Positions 1-10,348 are shown, counted from the stretch's first letter. The stretch is 64,000 nt of DNA from Thiohalobacter sp. IOR34 (GCF_030406045.1 NZ_CP128988.1:186001-250000); one strand, 5' to 3'. Notes: a model not told the origin generated them from the sequence alone. Numbers and translations: made by a program.

Positions 1-1023
1 GAAGGCGCGGCGCCTGTCGTCCATCAGCGGATTGCCGGACCAGGCCTCGGGAATCAGCATCATCATGGCGTGGGCCATGGAATAGCCGCCGGCCACCAGC
101 AGCTCCAGGGCATTGTCGAAGCAGGCCGAGTCGGACTGGCCCTCGGGGATCAGCGGCCAGACCTTGTCCAGGTCGTCGCCGAACAGCCTGGAGGACATGG
201 CGTGGCGGCGCGCGGCCATCCAGTTGACGTTGCCGCGCAGGGTGTTGATCTCGCCGTTGTGGGCGATCATGCGGAACGGATGGGCCAGGTCCCAGGAGGG
301 GAAGGTGTTGGTGGAGAAGCGCTGGTGGACCAGCGCCAGCGCGGATTCCACGCGCTCGTCCTTCAGGTCGCCGTAGTAGGCGTCGACCTGGTTGGCCAGC
401 AGCATACCTTTATAGACGAGGGTGCGGCTGGACAGCGAGGGGATGTAGAAGTGCTGGCGGTCCACCCAGTCCGATTCCCGCACCCGGTTCTCGATCAGCT
501 TGCGGATCACGAACAGCTTGCGCTCGAAGGCCGTCTCGTCCCCGCAGCCCTCGCCGCGACCGATGAACACCTGGCGTACCAGCGGTTCCACCGGCAGCAC
601 GCTCTTGCCCAGGCCGCTGTTGTCGGTCGGCACCTCGCGCCAGCCCAGCAGCACCTGCCCCTCTTCGGCCACCACCTCCTCGATCAGGGCCTCGCACTGG
701 GCCTGGGTCTGGGCCGGCCGTGGCAGGAAGATCATGCCGACGCCGTAGTCGCCGGCCGGCGGCAGTTCCAGGCCGCGGGCGGCGCAGTCCTCGCGCAGGA
801 AGCGGTCGGGGATCTGCATCAGGATGCCGGCCCCGTCGCCGGCCAGGGGGTCGGCGCCGACCGCGCCGCGATGGGTCAGGTTCTCCAGGATCTGCAGGCC
901 CTGGCGGACGATGGCGTGGCTCTTCCGCCCCTTGATGTTGGCGACGAAACCGACGCCGCAGGCGTCGTGCTCATTGGTCGGGTCGTAGAGACCCTGTCTG
1001 GGCGGCAAAGCACCACGATTCAT
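1..1023 (-). CDS. gltB: Glutamate synthase (NADPH) large subunit, N-terminal part (cut by window edge)
   Basis: The 341 residues visible are the amino-terminal glutaminase (class II amidotransferase) domain of glutamate synthase, which transfers the amide of glutamine to 2-oxoglutarate. The translation opens MNRGALPPRQGLYDPTNEHD and then gives ACGVGF, so Cys22 is the expected nucleophile, exposed in the family by removal of a short propeptide. Further family blocks are LTHRGAVGADP and FSTNTFPSWDLAHPFR followed by HNGEINTLRGN. The reading frame stays open to base 1, so the central and FMN/Fe-S domains and any gltD lie outside. The start is the only ATG that keeps the normal short propeptide. 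Identification is secure; only completeness is unknown. Confidence 0.96.
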   Translation of the reverse strand, partial: MNRGALPPRQGLYDPTNEHDACGVGFVANIKGRKSHAIVRQGLQILENLTHRGAVGADPLAGDGAGILMQIPDRFLREDCAARGLELPPAGDYGVGMIFLPRPAQTQAQCEALIEEVVAEEGQVLLGWREVPTDNSGLGKSVLPVEPLVRQVFIGRGEGCGDETAFERKLFVIRKLIENRVRESDWVDRQHFYIPSLSSRTLVYKGMLLANQVDAYYGDLKDERVESALALVHQRFSTNTFPSWDLAHPFRMIAHNGEINTLRGNVNWMAARRHAMSSRLFGDDLDKVWPLIPEGQSDSACFDNALELLVAGGYSMAHAMMMLIPEAWSGNPLMDDRRRAF

Positions 1024-1223
1024 GGCGAACCTCTCGCAACAGCGTTCTGTTCAGGCCTGGACCCCGGGGGCGGGCCGGCATGCCACGCCTGTCACCGGAC
1101 TCCGGCAACAGGGTTTCATGCGTCCTGAATCCAGGAATCAGCTTGAAATACCGTATGTTCCGCGGCGGGGCAGATCCCCTGAACGGGGTCGGCGGGAATC
1201 GTCGATTCCCCGGGCGGTCGGGA

Positions 1224-1252
1224 AGTATAGCGTTCGGGGCGGGTGGGTTCAA
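1224..1252 (-). promoter_or_regulatory. Sigma70-type promoter for gltB
   Basis: On the minus strand TTGAAC and TATACT are separated by exactly 17 bases, 4/6 and 5/6 matches to the -35 and -10 consensus. Transcription would begin near 1217, leaving a leader of about 190 nt before gltB. The leader holds a perfect inverted repeat (GGGAATC-GTC-GATTCCC, 1194-1210). The rest of the 1024-1325 gap between gltB and damX shows no gene. Confidence 0.55.
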
Positions 1253-1325
1253 TTCACCGCCGATCGCTGCACCATCCGGCGCCGGGGGGCGTTTTTCAAT
1301 GCCTTACCGGGTGGCCTGGCCGGCC

Positions 1326-2972
1326 TCAGTCGCCGCGGCGGGCGCGAGGGATGCTGGAGAAACGCCGCGGCCAGGGCCGGTCCTTGCGCACCGCCGCTGG
1401 CAGGTCGGCGGCACCGCGGCGCGCCTCGGCCGCGCTGGGGTAGCTGCCATAGAGCACCACGTACCAGTCGCCCCCCTTGTAGCGGCTGGCGACGATATGG
1501 GCCGCATCACCTAGGCCGTGGCGGGCGATGAAGGCCCGGGCGGCGGCGCGCTCGCGGACCCCCAGCAGCTGCAGGGTGTAATGATCTGCAGGCTGCTGGC
1601 TCAGCCAGTCTTCGGGCGGGGGCGCTGGCGCCGCTTCGTCCGCCGTGGCTGTGGCTGCTGGTGCCGGGCCACTTTCCGCAGCGGGGGCGGCTGTCTCGGC
1701 CGGTGCTTCCGGCGTCGTCTCGGGGGCAGGCGGGGCAGGCGGCGCGGGCTCCGGTGGGCTGTCGGCGGGGAGGGGGGGTACCGCGGGGGGCTCGGTCACG
1801 GCCTGTTCCGGGGTTGTCGGGCTCGGAGGTGTGGCGGCTGCTGGCCGGTGCTCTGTACCGGGCGGCGGGATGGGCGCTGCCGGTGCCGGCACGGCAGCGC
1901 TCGCCGGAGTCGCGAGCGGTGCTTCCATCGCCACTGGGGCCTCGCCATCCTCCATGGCCGGGACGGCCAGGGGTGGGGGGTGGGTATCCGCAACCGCAGG
2001 GGCGCTGTCGGCCGTGTCGGCGGGCGGCAGGGCGAGTGGGATCTCGTTGCGTGGGGTCAGCTCGTCCCAGCGCAGATCCCGCCCCTGTTGCCAGAGCCAG
2101 AGTCCGCCGCCGAGGGCGCTGGCCAGAGCACCGAGGCCGAGCAGCAGTGGCCAGCGGCGCCCGCCGCTGCGCCCACGGCCGGGTTCAGGGCGGCGCTGGC
2201 CGAGGCGCAGGGCGCGTTCGCTGAGCGTCTGCTGGGCGAGGCGGTTGAGTTCGGCAGGCCGGCCGCCGGCGGCCTTGTGCATGGCCTGCACCTCGGTGGA
2301 GCTGAAGGGACTGTCGCCCGAATAACCGGCAATGGCCAGCCGGTACATCAGGTAGGCGGCGCTCTGCTGGGCATCGAAGGCCGGGATGTCGAGGCGATGG
2401 ATCAGCGGCGAGCGCGGGTTGTGCAGGCCGGCAGCGATCAGCCGCTGCTCCAGCTCGGGGCGGGCGAAGCAGACCACCCGCAGGCGCTGGATGCTCTCCT
2501 GGGGCGTGCCGCCCAGCCGCAGCAGGGCGGCGAACACCTCGTCCGGCACCTGCTCGGCATCGTCGATGAGCAGTACCGCCAGGCGGGCGTCCTGCTGCAG
2601 GGCCTCGCAGCGCAGCATCAGCCGGCGGGCGAATTCCGGGCCCTCGGCGGGGCTGACCTCGAAGCCATCGGCCAGTTGCCGTTCCAGGGCGGCCACCGAA
2701 TCCAGGCCGCTGCCCTCCAGCTGGCAGATCACCCAGCTGTTGCTGGCGCGCAGCCGGAACTGATGCAGCAGGCTGCTCTTGCCGCTGCCCGGCCCGCCGC
2801 AGACCAGCAGCAGCATGTCACCGAACTGGGTCAGGTGCTGCAGCAGGTCGAGCCGCTGCATCAGCACCGGGTCGGCGTAGAAGAAGCTGTCGGCGATCCC
2901 TTCGGCGAAGGGTGCACGGGTCAGTCCCAGGGCCTGCAGATAGTCGCTGCGCGTCTCGTCCTTCGGTTTCAC
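1326..2972 (-). CDS. damX: DamX-like AAA ATPase with C-terminal SPOR domain
   Basis: A 548-residue protein of the kind found downstream of aroB in gammaproteobacteria. Residues 1-260 form an ExeA-type AAA domain with Walker A GGPGSGKSS (59-67) and Walker B LAVLLIDDAE (131-140). A single membrane helix follows (about 274-294), then a long Pro/Ala/Glu-rich periplasmic linker (about 300-455). The end, from DHYTLQLLG onward, is a SPOR domain, which in the family binds glycan strands stripped of stem peptides at the division septum. The start is GTG and overlaps the stop of the upstream WGR gene by 4 bp, implying coupled translation. Enteric DamX lacks a clear ATPase motif; the intact Walker motifs here suggest nucleotide binding. 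A role in division or envelope organisation is inferred from the family. Confidence 0.85.
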   Translation of the reverse strand: MKPKDETRSDYLQALGLTRAPFAEGIADSFFYADPVLMQRLDLLQHLTQFGDMLLLVCGGPGSGKSSLLHQFRLRASNSWVICQLEGSGLDSVAALERQLADGFEVSPAEGPEFARRLMLRCEALQQDARLAVLLIDDAEQVPDEVFAALLRLGGTPQESIQRLRVVCFARPELEQRLIAAGLHNPRSPLIHRLDIPAFDAQQSAAYLMYRLAIAGYSGDSPFSSTEVQAMHKAAGGRPAELNRLAQQTLSERALRLGQRRPEPGRGRSGGRRWPLLLGLGALASALGGGLWLWQQGRDLRWDELTPRNEIPLALPPADTADSAPAVADTHPPPLAVPAMEDGEAPVAMEAPLATPASAAVPAPAAPIPPPGTEHRPAAATPPSPTTPEQAVTEPPAVPPLPADSPPEPAPPAPPAPETTPEAPAETAAPAAESGPAPAATATADEAAPAPPPEDWLSQQPADHYTLQLLGVRERAAARAFIARHGLGDAAHIVASRYKGGDWYVVLYGSYPSAAEARRGAADLPAAVRKDRPWPRRFSSIPRARRGD

Positions 2973-3220
2973 GGTTGCTCCTGGCCCTGGATGAAGACCA
3001 CGCGGTAGCCGCGTCTGAGCTGGTCGTCACGGGCCCGCATCATGGCCTGCTCCGCCGCCTCGCGGCTGTCGAAATGATCGCGCCGCACCCGCCCGCCGGC
3101 TCCCTGGTGGCCCCATTCACGGACCAGGGTCCAGCCCTCCAACAGGTCTTCCTGCAGGTGCAGATGGTAGAAGCGCGGCGCGGCCTGGTCGCCGGCGGGC
3201 AGCTGCATATAGATACGCAT
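2969..3220 (-). CDS. Small stand-alone WGR-domain protein
   Basis: An 83-residue protein that is essentially one WGR domain: EGWTLVREWGHQGAGGRV is the signature, followed by a helical stretch with FDSREAAEQAMMRARDDQLRRGY. WGR domains occur in PARPs, MolR-like proteins and short bacterial proteins and are generally associated with nucleic-acid binding; the function of this short form is not established. It starts at ATG and overlaps damX by 4 bp, so the two genes are probably one transcription unit. No signal peptide or membrane helix is visible. Confidence 0.8.
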   Translation of the reverse strand: MRIYMQLPAGDQAAPRFYHLHLQEDLLEGWTLVREWGHQGAGGRVRRDHFDSREAAEQAMMRARDDQLRRGYRVVFIQGQEQP

Positions 3221-3225
3221 GACGT

Positions 3226-3325
3226 TTCAGAATACAGAAGTCAGAATGGAGAATACAGAATCCGGAAGCCGGGGGTGCGTAAGGGCATTCCCTATTCCGG
3301 TTCTGAATTCTGACCCGGACATTCT
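3226..3325. repeat. Intergenic imperfect palindrome of CAGAATACAGAA-type units
   Basis: The gap between dgt and the WGR gene contains tandem, slightly varied copies of CAGAATACAGAA / TCAGAATGGA / GAATACAGAA. These are followed by a reverse-complementary arm (TCCGGTTCTGAATTCTGA), so the whole can fold into an imperfect hairpin. It has no coding potential. It looks like a dispersed intergenic repeat, but only this copy is in the window. Confidence 0.5.
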
Positions 3326-3330
3326 TGCAT

Positions 3331-4506
3331 TCACGTCAGCTCTTTGGGGTTGAAGACGCGCTCGTATTCGGCGATGGCGTAGCGGTCGGTCATGCCGGCG
3401 ATGTAGTCCGCCACGGCGCGGGCCCGGCCAGCCTCGCCCTGTTCACCGAGCCGCTGGGCGTGTCCCCGCGCCTCGTCCGGAAGCAGGCGTAGATCCTCGT
3501 GAAAGGCCTCGAACAGGGCGCGGATCACGCGTCGGGCCTTGGCCGACATGCGGTGCACGCGGTAGTGGCGGTACAGGTGCTCGCGGAGGAAACGCTTCAG
3601 CTCCAGGTTCTGGGACCGCATCGCTTCGCTGAAGGTGATCAGCGGCTGTTCCTCGGCACGCACCGCGTCGATGTCAGCCGGCCGGGCCTCGGCCAGGCGG
3701 GCCTGGCTGGTTTCGATCAGGTCGACGACCTGGGCGTTGATGATGCGCCGCACCACCTCGTGAATGACCCGGCGTTCCGGTAGCTGCGGATGCTGGCGGC
3801 AGACCTCGGCATAGGGCTTGCCGAACAGGGCGATGTCGGCCAGTTGCTCGATGTCGATCAGGCCGGCGCGCAGGCCGTCGTCGACGTCGTGGCTGTTGTA
3901 GGCGATCTCGTCGGCCAGGTTGGTGAGCTGTGCCTCCAGGCTCGGCTGGCGGCCATTGAGGAAGCGCTCGCCGATCTCGCCCAGGCCGCGGGCGTTGGGC
4001 TGGGAACAGTGCTTGAGGATGCCCTCGCGGGCCTCGAAGGTGAGGTTCAGGCCGCGGAAGCCGGCATAGCGCTCCTCCAGTTCGTCGACCACGCGCAGCG
4101 ACTGCAGGTTGTGCTCGAAGCCGCCATAGTCCTGCATGCAGGCGTTCAGGGCATCCTGCCCGGCATGGCCGAAGGGCGTGTGGCCGAGGTCGTGGGCCAG
4201 GGCGATGGCCTCGGAGAGGTCCTCGTTGAGACCCATGGCGCGGGCGATGGAGCGGGCGATCTGCGCCACCTCGATGGAATGGGTGAGTCGGGTGCGGAAC
4301 AGGTCGCCCTCGTGATTGACGAATACCTGGGTCTTGTATTCCAGGCGGCGAAAGGCGGCGGAATGGATGATGCGGTCGCGGTCGCGCTGGAACTCGCCAC
4401 GGTAGTTGGGCGAGGGCTCGGGGTGGCGCCGGCCGCGGGAGCGGGCATCACAGGCGGCATAGGCTGCGAGCCGCGCATCGCAGGGGTTGGGCGAGCCGGC
4501 GGCCAT
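3331..4506 (-). CDS. dgt: Deoxyguanosinetriphosphate triphosphohydrolase-like protein
   Basis: A 391-residue HD-superfamily dNTPase that hydrolyses dNTPs to the deoxynucleoside and triphosphate. The metal-binding HD signature is present: [10 protein letters not shown] (His76) and [16 protein letters not shown] (His105-Asp106), with [12 protein letters not shown] upstream as in the family. It is about 110 residues shorter than E. coli Dgt, matching the type common in non-enteric gammaproteobacteria. It lies 5 bp downstream of aroB and probably shares its message, an arrangement conserved in related genomes. Confidence 0.9.
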   Translation of the reverse strand: MAAGSPNPCDARLAAYAACDARSRGRRHPEPSPNYRGEFQRDRDRIIHSAAFRRLEYKTQVFVNHEGDLFRTRLTHSIEVAQIARSIARAMGLNEDLSEAIALAHDLGHTPFGHAGQDALNACMQDYGGFEHNLQSLRVVDELEERYAGFRGLNLTFEAREGILKHCSQPNARGLGEIGERFLNGRQPSLEAQLTNLADEIAYNSHDVDDGLRAGLIDIEQLADIALFGKPYAEVCRQHPQLPERRVIHEVVRRIINAQVVDLIETSQARLAEARPADIDAVRAEEQPLITFSEAMRSQNLELKRFLREHLYRHYRVHRMSAKARRVIRALFEAFHEDLRLLPDEARGHAQRLGEQGEAGRARAVADYIAGMTDRYAIAEYERVFNPKELT

Positions 4507-4511
4507 GCGTC

Positions 4512-5588
<1,077 letters not shown>

Positions 5589-5666
5589 CTGGGATCCGTG
5601 GTGGTTTCTGGTCAAGGGAGCAATATAAGCCATTGGCGCGGCCGGAAGAAGCCGTCCGCCCCCGGC

Positions 5667-6206
5667 TCAGGGTGCGGAGGCCGGCTGCGGCCCGTCGCGC
5701 AGGCGGCGACTGATCTCGCGCACCACGTCCTTGATGCAGCGGCCGTCGGTTTCGATCACCAGGTCGGCGATCTCCCGGTACAGGGGCTCGCGGACGGCCA
5801 TCAGCTCACTGAGCCGCGCACGCGGATCATCCGTCTGCAGCAGGGGGCGTTTCTGGTCGCGGCCGGTGCGGCTGAGCTGTTGGTCGATGGTGGTGTGCAG
5901 GTAGACCACGGTGCCGCGCGTCATCAGGTGGCGGCGATTGTCCGGGTCGAGGATGGCGCCACCACCGGTGGCCAGCACGATGTCCGGCTGTTGGGTCAGC
6001 TCGTCGATCACCTTGCGCTCACGGCGGCGGAAGCCGGCCTCGCCCTCCAGCTCGAAGATCAGCGGGATGTCGACGCCGGTGCGTTCCTCGATGACCCGGT
6101 CGCTGTCGACGAAGCGGCGGTGCAGGGCGCGCGCCAGCTGGCGGCCGATGGTGGTCTTGCCGGCCCCCATGGGGCCGATCAGAAAGATGTTGCCCGGCGT
6201 ATTCAT
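5667..6206 (-). CDS. aroK: Shikimate kinase
   Basis: Phosphorylates shikimate at O3 with ATP. The 179-residue product has the P-loop GPMGAGKTT (11-19), the shikimate-contacting FVDSDRVIE (Asp34, Asp36), TGGGAIL (82-84 Gly-Gly-Gly) and the lid region [12 protein letters not shown]. The start is the ATG at 6206. The frame stays open upstream, but that extension runs through a hairpin and two repeat elements and is not family-like. In most relatives aroK directly follows pilQ; here a terminator-like hairpin, a repeat remnant and a palindrome separate them. Confidence 0.95.
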   Translation of the reverse strand: MNTPGNIFLIGPMGAGKTTIGRQLARALHRRFVDSDRVIEERTGVDIPLIFELEGEAGFRRRERKVIDELTQQPDIVLATGGGAILDPDNRRHLMTRGTVVYLHTTIDQQLSRTGRDQKRPLLQTDDPRARLSELMAVREPLYREIADLVIETDGRCIKDVVREISRRLRDGPQPASAP

Positions 6207-6222
6207 GCCGGGCAGGTATGCC

Positions 6223-6254
6223 AGAAAGCGGGGCGGCTGGCAAGCCGCCCCGCT
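6223..6254 (-). terminator. Terminator-like hairpin between pilQ and aroK
   Basis: A perfect 12-bp stem (6227-6238 paired with 6243-6254, arm AGCGGGGCGGCT) with a 4-nt loop. On the minus strand it is followed by TTTCTGG, a short U-rich tail. It would end or attenuate transcription arriving from pilQ only about 17 nt before the aroK start codon. The tail is weak, so attenuation is as likely as full termination. Confidence 0.55.
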
Positions 6255-6262
6255 GGCCGGGT

Positions 6263-6283
6263 TAGCCCGGATATTGCATCGAA
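6263..6283 (+). repeat. Single end of the TAGCCCGG...MITE-like family
   Basis: TAGCCCGGATATTGCATC matches the left terminal repeat of the complete elements at 61699-61950 and 62042-62292 at all but one position. No matching right end is found before pilQ, so this is a remnant. It lies 34 bp from a copy of the large palindrome, the same pairing seen elsewhere in the window. Confidence 0.7.
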
Positions 6284-6316
6284 CCCCGGATGATGGCGTG
6301 CCTAGACCCGCCGGGG

Positions 6317-6387
6317 ATCGCGGCCTGGAGGCCGCTCCTACGGGGCATGGTGGCACAATGTGGTAGGAGCGGCCTCCAGGCCGCGAT
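6317..6387. repeat. REP-like palindrome, copy 1
   Basis: Perfect inverted repeat with 25-bp arms (6317-6341 and 6363-6387; core CGCGGCCTGGAGGCCGCTCC) and a 21-nt loop containing GGGGCATGGTGGCAC. It lies between aroK and pilQ. The same arms and a recognisable loop recur near 14.8, 20.8, 34.6 and 60.9 kb, in both orientations and always between genes. Confidence 0.9.
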
Positions 6388-6420
6388 TGGCGTGATGTTA
6401 TTACCCGACAACCAAATATG

Positions 6421-8571
6421 CTAGCGGGTGGACAGGCTTTCCTTGATGATCTTCGGGGTGACGAAGACCAGCAGCTCGGACTTGTCGTCGACCTTGCGGT
6501 CCTGGCGGAACATGAAACCGATGGCCGGCAGATCGCCCAGCACCGGGATCTGGTCCCTGGCCTCCTGCTTGGTGCGTTCGTAGATGCCGCCCAGGACCAC
6601 GGTCTCGCCGTTGTCGACCAGTACCTGGGTCTCCACCGAGCGGGTGTTGATGCTCGGCACGCCCTCGTACACCTGGCCGACGTTGTCCTTGCGCACCACC
6701 AGATCCATGATGATGCGGTCGTCCGGGGTGATCTGCGGGGTCACGGTCAGGCCCAGCACGGCCTCCTTGAAGGACACCGTGGCGGCACCGCTGGAGGCGG
6801 CCTGCAGATAGGGGATCTCGACGCCCTGGATGATCTCCGCCTCCTGCTGGTCGGAGGTGATGACCCGCGGGCTGGAGATCACCTCGCCGCGGCCCTCGGC
6901 CTGCATGGCGGAGAGTTCGAGGCGCAGGAACTCGCGCCCGAGGCGGCCGATCAGCAGGTTCACCGCGCCCATGGGGTTGGTGACGCGCAGGTCGGTCATC
7001 AGCGCCTCGACGGGCGGATCGGAGTCGGCGGGATTGGTGATGAAGCTGCCATAGACCCCGCTCTGCGCCAGGTCGCCTTCCAGGCCGCCGCCGATGATGG
7101 TGGTGGTGGTGTTGGAGGTCTCCAGCCGGCCGACACCGAGACGGGCGCCGATGTCCTTGGCGAAGTCATCGTTGGCGATCACGATGCGCGACTCGATCAG
7201 CACCTGGCGGACCGGGATGTCCAGCCGGTTGATCAGCCGGCGGATGTCTTCCAGCTTGTCCGCGGTATCTTGCACCAGCAGGGTGTTGGTGCGCTGGTCG
7301 ATGGATACCGAGCCGCGTTCGGAGAGCAGGCTGCTGCCTTCCTCGCCACGCAGCAGGGCTGCGATGTCCTTGGCCTTGGCATAGTTGATCTGGATGTATT
7401 CGGAATACAGCGGGGCCAGTTCCTCGATCTGCTTCTGGGCCTCGAGTTCGAGCTTCTCACGGGCGGCGATTTCCTCGCTGGGGGCGACCAGCATGACATC
7501 ATCGTTCTTGCGCATCGCCAGGCCCTTGGTCTTGAGGATGATGTCCAGGGCCTGATCCCAGGGCACGTTTTGCAGCCGCAGGGTGAGATTGCCGGTCACC
7601 GTGTCGCTGACCACGATGTTGGTGCCGGTGAAGTCGGCGATCAGCTGCAGTACGGAGCGTACCTCGATGTCCTGGAAGTTGAGCGACAGGCGTTCACCGG
7701 TGTAGCCGATCTTCTCGCGCTTGCGCTGTTCCAGCTCTTCCTTGGTGGCCTTGCTCACCTCGATCACGAACAGGTCGTTGGTCTGGTAGGCGACATGGTC
7801 GAAGTCGCCCGTGGCGCTGACCACCACGCGGGCGTTGTTGCCTTGGCTGAAGGTGTCGACGGTCTTCACCGGGGTCGCGAAGTCGAGCACGTCCAGCCGG
7901 CGGGCCAGCTCCTGCGGCAGCTTGACGTCGATGAAATCGACCACCACCTGCTTGCCTTCCTGGCGGATGTTGACGGCCGTGGAGGGGTCGGAGAGCTTGA
8001 CCAGCACGCGTCCCTCTCCCTTCTCGCCGCGGCGGAAGTCGATGTTGTCGATGCTGGGCACGGCAGCGACCTGGCCGCGGGCCTTGAGCTGGGCGACCGG
8101 CTTGGTTTCTGCCGGGGCAGTGCTGGCGGCAGCAGCAGCGGCGGCGGCCGCGGCGGGATCGGTCAGGGTGAGAATGATGTTGTTGCCGGAAACCTTGGTC
8201 TCATAGGGCGCCAGCTCGACCAGATTGAGCACCACCCGGGTACGTCCCTTGGCCTCGACGGCGGTCAGGCTCTTGGCCAGGCCGACGCCGATGGTCTGCG
8301 AGCGCCTGGGCAAGCGGTTGACCGTGTTCGGCAGGTCCAGCGCAATCCGCGCCGGGTTGTCGATGGTAAAGCTCAGCGGCTGGGGGGCCGGCTTGCTGAG
8401 CTTGAGGATCACCTGGACGCGGTTGCCGGGCAGCGAGCCGATGTCGATACCCTCCAGGGTGTTCGGTTCGCCGGCCTGCAATGGCAGGCTCAGCAGCGTC
8501 GCCGCTGCCAGCAGCGCGGCCGCCAGCAGTCGGGCGGCAGAGAAGATACGGGCGTTAAATGTGTGGCTCAT
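6421..8571 (-). CDS. pilQ: Type IV pilus secretin
   Basis: Outer-membrane secretin through which type IV pili are extruded. The 716-residue precursor begins with a signal peptide (about 1-33). It then has two AMIN domains (roughly 40-130 and 170-260) that bind peptidoglycan, a secretin/TonB short N-terminal domain ([29 protein letters not shown]), N0/N1-type repeats and a C-terminal secretin core ending [12 protein letters not shown]. An Ala-rich linker lies between the AMIN domains. It is last in the pilMNOPQ operon and begins 18 bp after pilP ends. Confidence 0.95.
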   Translation of the reverse strand: MSHTFNARIFSAARLLAAALLAAATLLSLPLQAGEPNTLEGIDIGSLPGNRVQVILKLSKPAPQPLSFTIDNPARIALDLPNTVNRLPRRSQTIGVGLAKSLTAVEAKGRTRVVLNLVELAPYETKVSGNNIILTLTDPAAAAAAAAAASTAPAETKPVAQLKARGQVAAVPSIDNIDFRRGEKGEGRVLVKLSDPSTAVNIRQEGKQVVVDFIDVKLPQELARRLDVLDFATPVKTVDTFSQGNNARVVVSATGDFDHVAYQTNDLFVIEVSKATKEELEQRKREKIGYTGERLSLNFQDIEVRSVLQLIADFTGTNIVVSDTVTGNLTLRLQNVPWDQALDIILKTKGLAMRKNDDVMLVAPSEEIAAREKLELEAQKQIEELAPLYSEYIQINYAKAKDIAALLRGEEGSSLLSERGSVSIDQRTNTLLVQDTADKLEDIRRLINRLDIPVRQVLIESRIVIANDDFAKDIGARLGVGRLETSNTTTTIIGGGLEGDLAQSGVYGSFITNPADSDPPVEALMTDLRVTNPMGAVNLLIGRLGREFLRLELSAMQAEGRGEVISSPRVITSDQQEAEIIQGVEIPYLQAASSGAATVSFKEAVLGLTVTPQITPDDRIIMDLVVRKDNVGQVYEGVPSINTRSVETQVLVDNGETVVLGGIYERTKQEARDQIPVLGDLPAIGFMFRQDRKVDDKSELLVFVTPKIIKESLSTR

Positions 8572-8589
8572 CTCGTTCCCCCCATGGGA

Positions 8590-9132
8590 TCATTCGCTCA
8601 GTGCGAGGGTAGCCGGTCGTTCCATCCAGCCGCCCAGCCCATCCGGTATGATTTCAGTCAATTCGATTTCGTATTCGGTGATGCGGGTGATCTTGCCATG
8701 GTTCTTGCCCAGATAGTTGCCGGGCTTGACGCGATGGATGGTGCCATCGCTGGTCTGTACCAGGCCCCAGGCCTGGCCGCCCTGTTCCAGGGTGCCGACC
8801 ATGCGCAGTGAATCCAGGGGATAGTCCTCCAGCGCCTCGCGCGGCCGGTTGGCGTCCGGGTGGATGCCGGAGCTGGTGCTGTCCGGGCCGATCTCCGCCA
8901 GCTGGCCGACCTCGCCCGGCGAGAAGGGGCTGCGCAGGTTGCCGGCCTGGTAGAGAAAGGTCTCATAGGGCTTGAACTCGGGCAGCGGTTCGATGCGCGC
9001 CTGCTGACGTGAGCGCACTTGCTTGACCCAGGCCTCGAGATCCCTGGTGTCGTATTGGCTGCAGGCGCCGAGGACGGCGCTGCAGGCCAGCACCAGGATG
9101 GTGCGCATCATCGGGCGGCGCTGGCGCATCAT
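8590..9132 (-). CDS. pilP: Type IV pilus assembly lipoprotein
   Basis: Inner-membrane lipoprotein that links the PilNO alignment complex to the PilQ secretin. The 180-residue product carries a lipoprotein signal with lipobox LGAC (Cys24), a flexible segment, and a C-terminal beta domain with YPLDSLRMVGTL and VKPGNYLGKNHGKI, typical of PilP. Its start overlaps the end of pilO by 4 bp. A second in-frame Met eight codons in gives an equally plausible signal peptide. Confidence 0.93.
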   Translation of the reverse strand: MMRQRRPMMRTILVLACSAVLGACSQYDTRDLEAWVKQVRSRQQARIEPLPEFKPYETFLYQAGNLRSPFSPGEVGQLAEIGPDSTSSGIHPDANRPREALEDYPLDSLRMVGTLEQGGQAWGLVQTSDGTIHRVKPGNYLGKNHGKITRITEYEIELTEIIPDGLGGWMERPATLALSE

Positions 9133-9773
9133 GGCTGCCCCCCCTCTTCGTCTTCTTCCAGGTAGCGATAGGTCTTCGCCGTCAGCTCCATGACCAGGGC
9201 CTCGGCGCCTTTCTCCTTCTCGCCCGTGTCGCCGTTGCCGGCCGTCTTCTCGACCGGCTTGATGGAGACATCGTGGATGGTGACGATGCGCGGCAGGGCG
9301 GCCACGCCGCTGACGAAGGCGCCGAATTCATGATAGCGACCCTTCACGCGGATGCTGATCGGCAGCTCGGCGTAGAAATCCTTGGGGATCTCCTCCTGCG
9401 GGCGGAACAGCTCGAATTCCAGGCCGCTGGCCAGTCCGGTCTGCGAAACGTCGACCAGCAGGTCGGCCACCTCGGTCTTGTTCGGCAGCTGGCGCAGCAT
9501 GGTGCCGAAGCTCTGGCGCATCTCCTCGAGCTGCTGTTCGTAGGCCTTGAGGTTGGTCGCCATCGCTGCCTTGCGTTCGAATTCGCTCTTCAGCTCGGCC
9601 TCCTTGCGCTCGGCCTGTTCCAGGCGCAGCTGCTGGTCCTTGACGTCGAACCAGTAGCCGAGGAACAGCACCACCACGAAGACCAGGACGACCAGAAAGA
9701 CGCGTGCCGCCAGCGGCCAGTTGGGGATGTTGCTGAAGTCCAGGTCGTTGATGTCGATTTCCGACAGGTTCAT
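9129..9773 (-). CDS. pilO: Type IV pilus inner-membrane protein PilO
   Basis: Partner of PilN in the inner-membrane alignment subcomplex. The 214-residue product has one membrane helix (about 22-42), a heptad-rich coiled coil (about 45-95) and a ferredoxin-like periplasmic domain with FYAELPISIRVKGRYHEFGAF, the best-conserved part of the family. The start at 9773 gives MNLSEIDINDLDF. The open frame upstream merely shadows pilN and is not used. ATG overlaps the pilN stop. Confidence 0.93.
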   Translation of the reverse strand: MNLSEIDINDLDFSNIPNWPLAARVFLVVLVFVVVLFLGYWFDVKDQQLRLEQAERKEAELKSEFERKAAMATNLKAYEQQLEEMRQSFGTMLRQLPNKTEVADLLVDVSQTGLASGLEFELFRPQEEIPKDFYAELPISIRVKGRYHEFGAFVSGVAALPRIVTIHDVSIKPVEKTAGNGDTGEKEKGAEALVMELTAKTYRYLEEDEEGGQP

Positions 9774-10348
9774 GGGGTTCCTCCCATCGCGTCCTCGCCC
9801 TCGGCCTGCGGCGTCTTCTGGGTGGCGAGCAGCGTGAACTTGGCGACCCGGCGGCGGTCGATGATCTCGGTTTCGATGACCTCCAGGCGGGGGTTGCCCA
9901 GCCACAGGGAGTTGTCGATGTTGCGCATGTAGGCGGAGACGCGGGCGTTGGATTCCGCCTTGCCCTCCAGGGTCAGCAGGGTACCCTTCTGTTCCAGAGC
10001 GGTGAGGTAGACGCCATCGGGGATGGTGCGTACCAGCTCATCCATCAGATGCACGCTGAGCGGACGGTTGCTCTGCAGTTCCTGGATGACGTTCATGCGC
10101 GCCAGCAGCTTGGACTTGGTCGATTCCAGGTCCTTGATCTTCTCGATCTCCTTGTTCAGCGAGGCGATCTCGCGCTGCAGGAAGCTGTTGCGGCCCTGCT
10201 GGCCTTCGATGAAGCTCTCCATCTGCATGTGGGCCAGGCCCCATACCAGGGCCCCCAGTACGGCGACGCCACCGACGATGAAGGCATATTCCTGCTGCTG
10301 TTCTTTGCGCTTCTTCTCGCGCCAAGGTAAGAGGTTGATATGTGCCAT
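9770..10348 (-). CDS. pilN: Type IV pilus inner-membrane protein PilN
   Basis: Connects cytoplasmic PilM to periplasmic PilO. The 192-residue product has the N-terminal INLLPWR motif (4-10), which in the family docks in the groove of PilM, then a basic stretch, one membrane helix (about 21-40), a coiled coil and a periplasmic alpha/beta domain. It lies 15 bp downstream of pilM and overlaps pilO. Confidence 0.94.
   Translation of the reverse strand: MAHINLLPWREKKRKEQQQEYAFIVGGVAVLGALVWGLAHMQMESFIEGQQGRNSFLQREIASLNKEIEKIKDLESTKSKLLARMNVIQELQSNRPLSVHLMDELVRTIPDGVYLTALEQKGTLLTLEGKAESNARVSAYMRNIDNSLWLGNPRLEVIETEIIDRRRVAKFTLLATQKTPQAEGEDAMGGTP

Noticed and set aside
6418-8811. 797-codon open frame on the plus strand antisense to pilQ
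   Set aside because: It is a mirror of GC-rich codon usage in pilQ/pilP. The translation is low-complexity (Asp/Gly/Leu/Val rich) with no family motif, while the minus-strand frame encodes a complete secretin.
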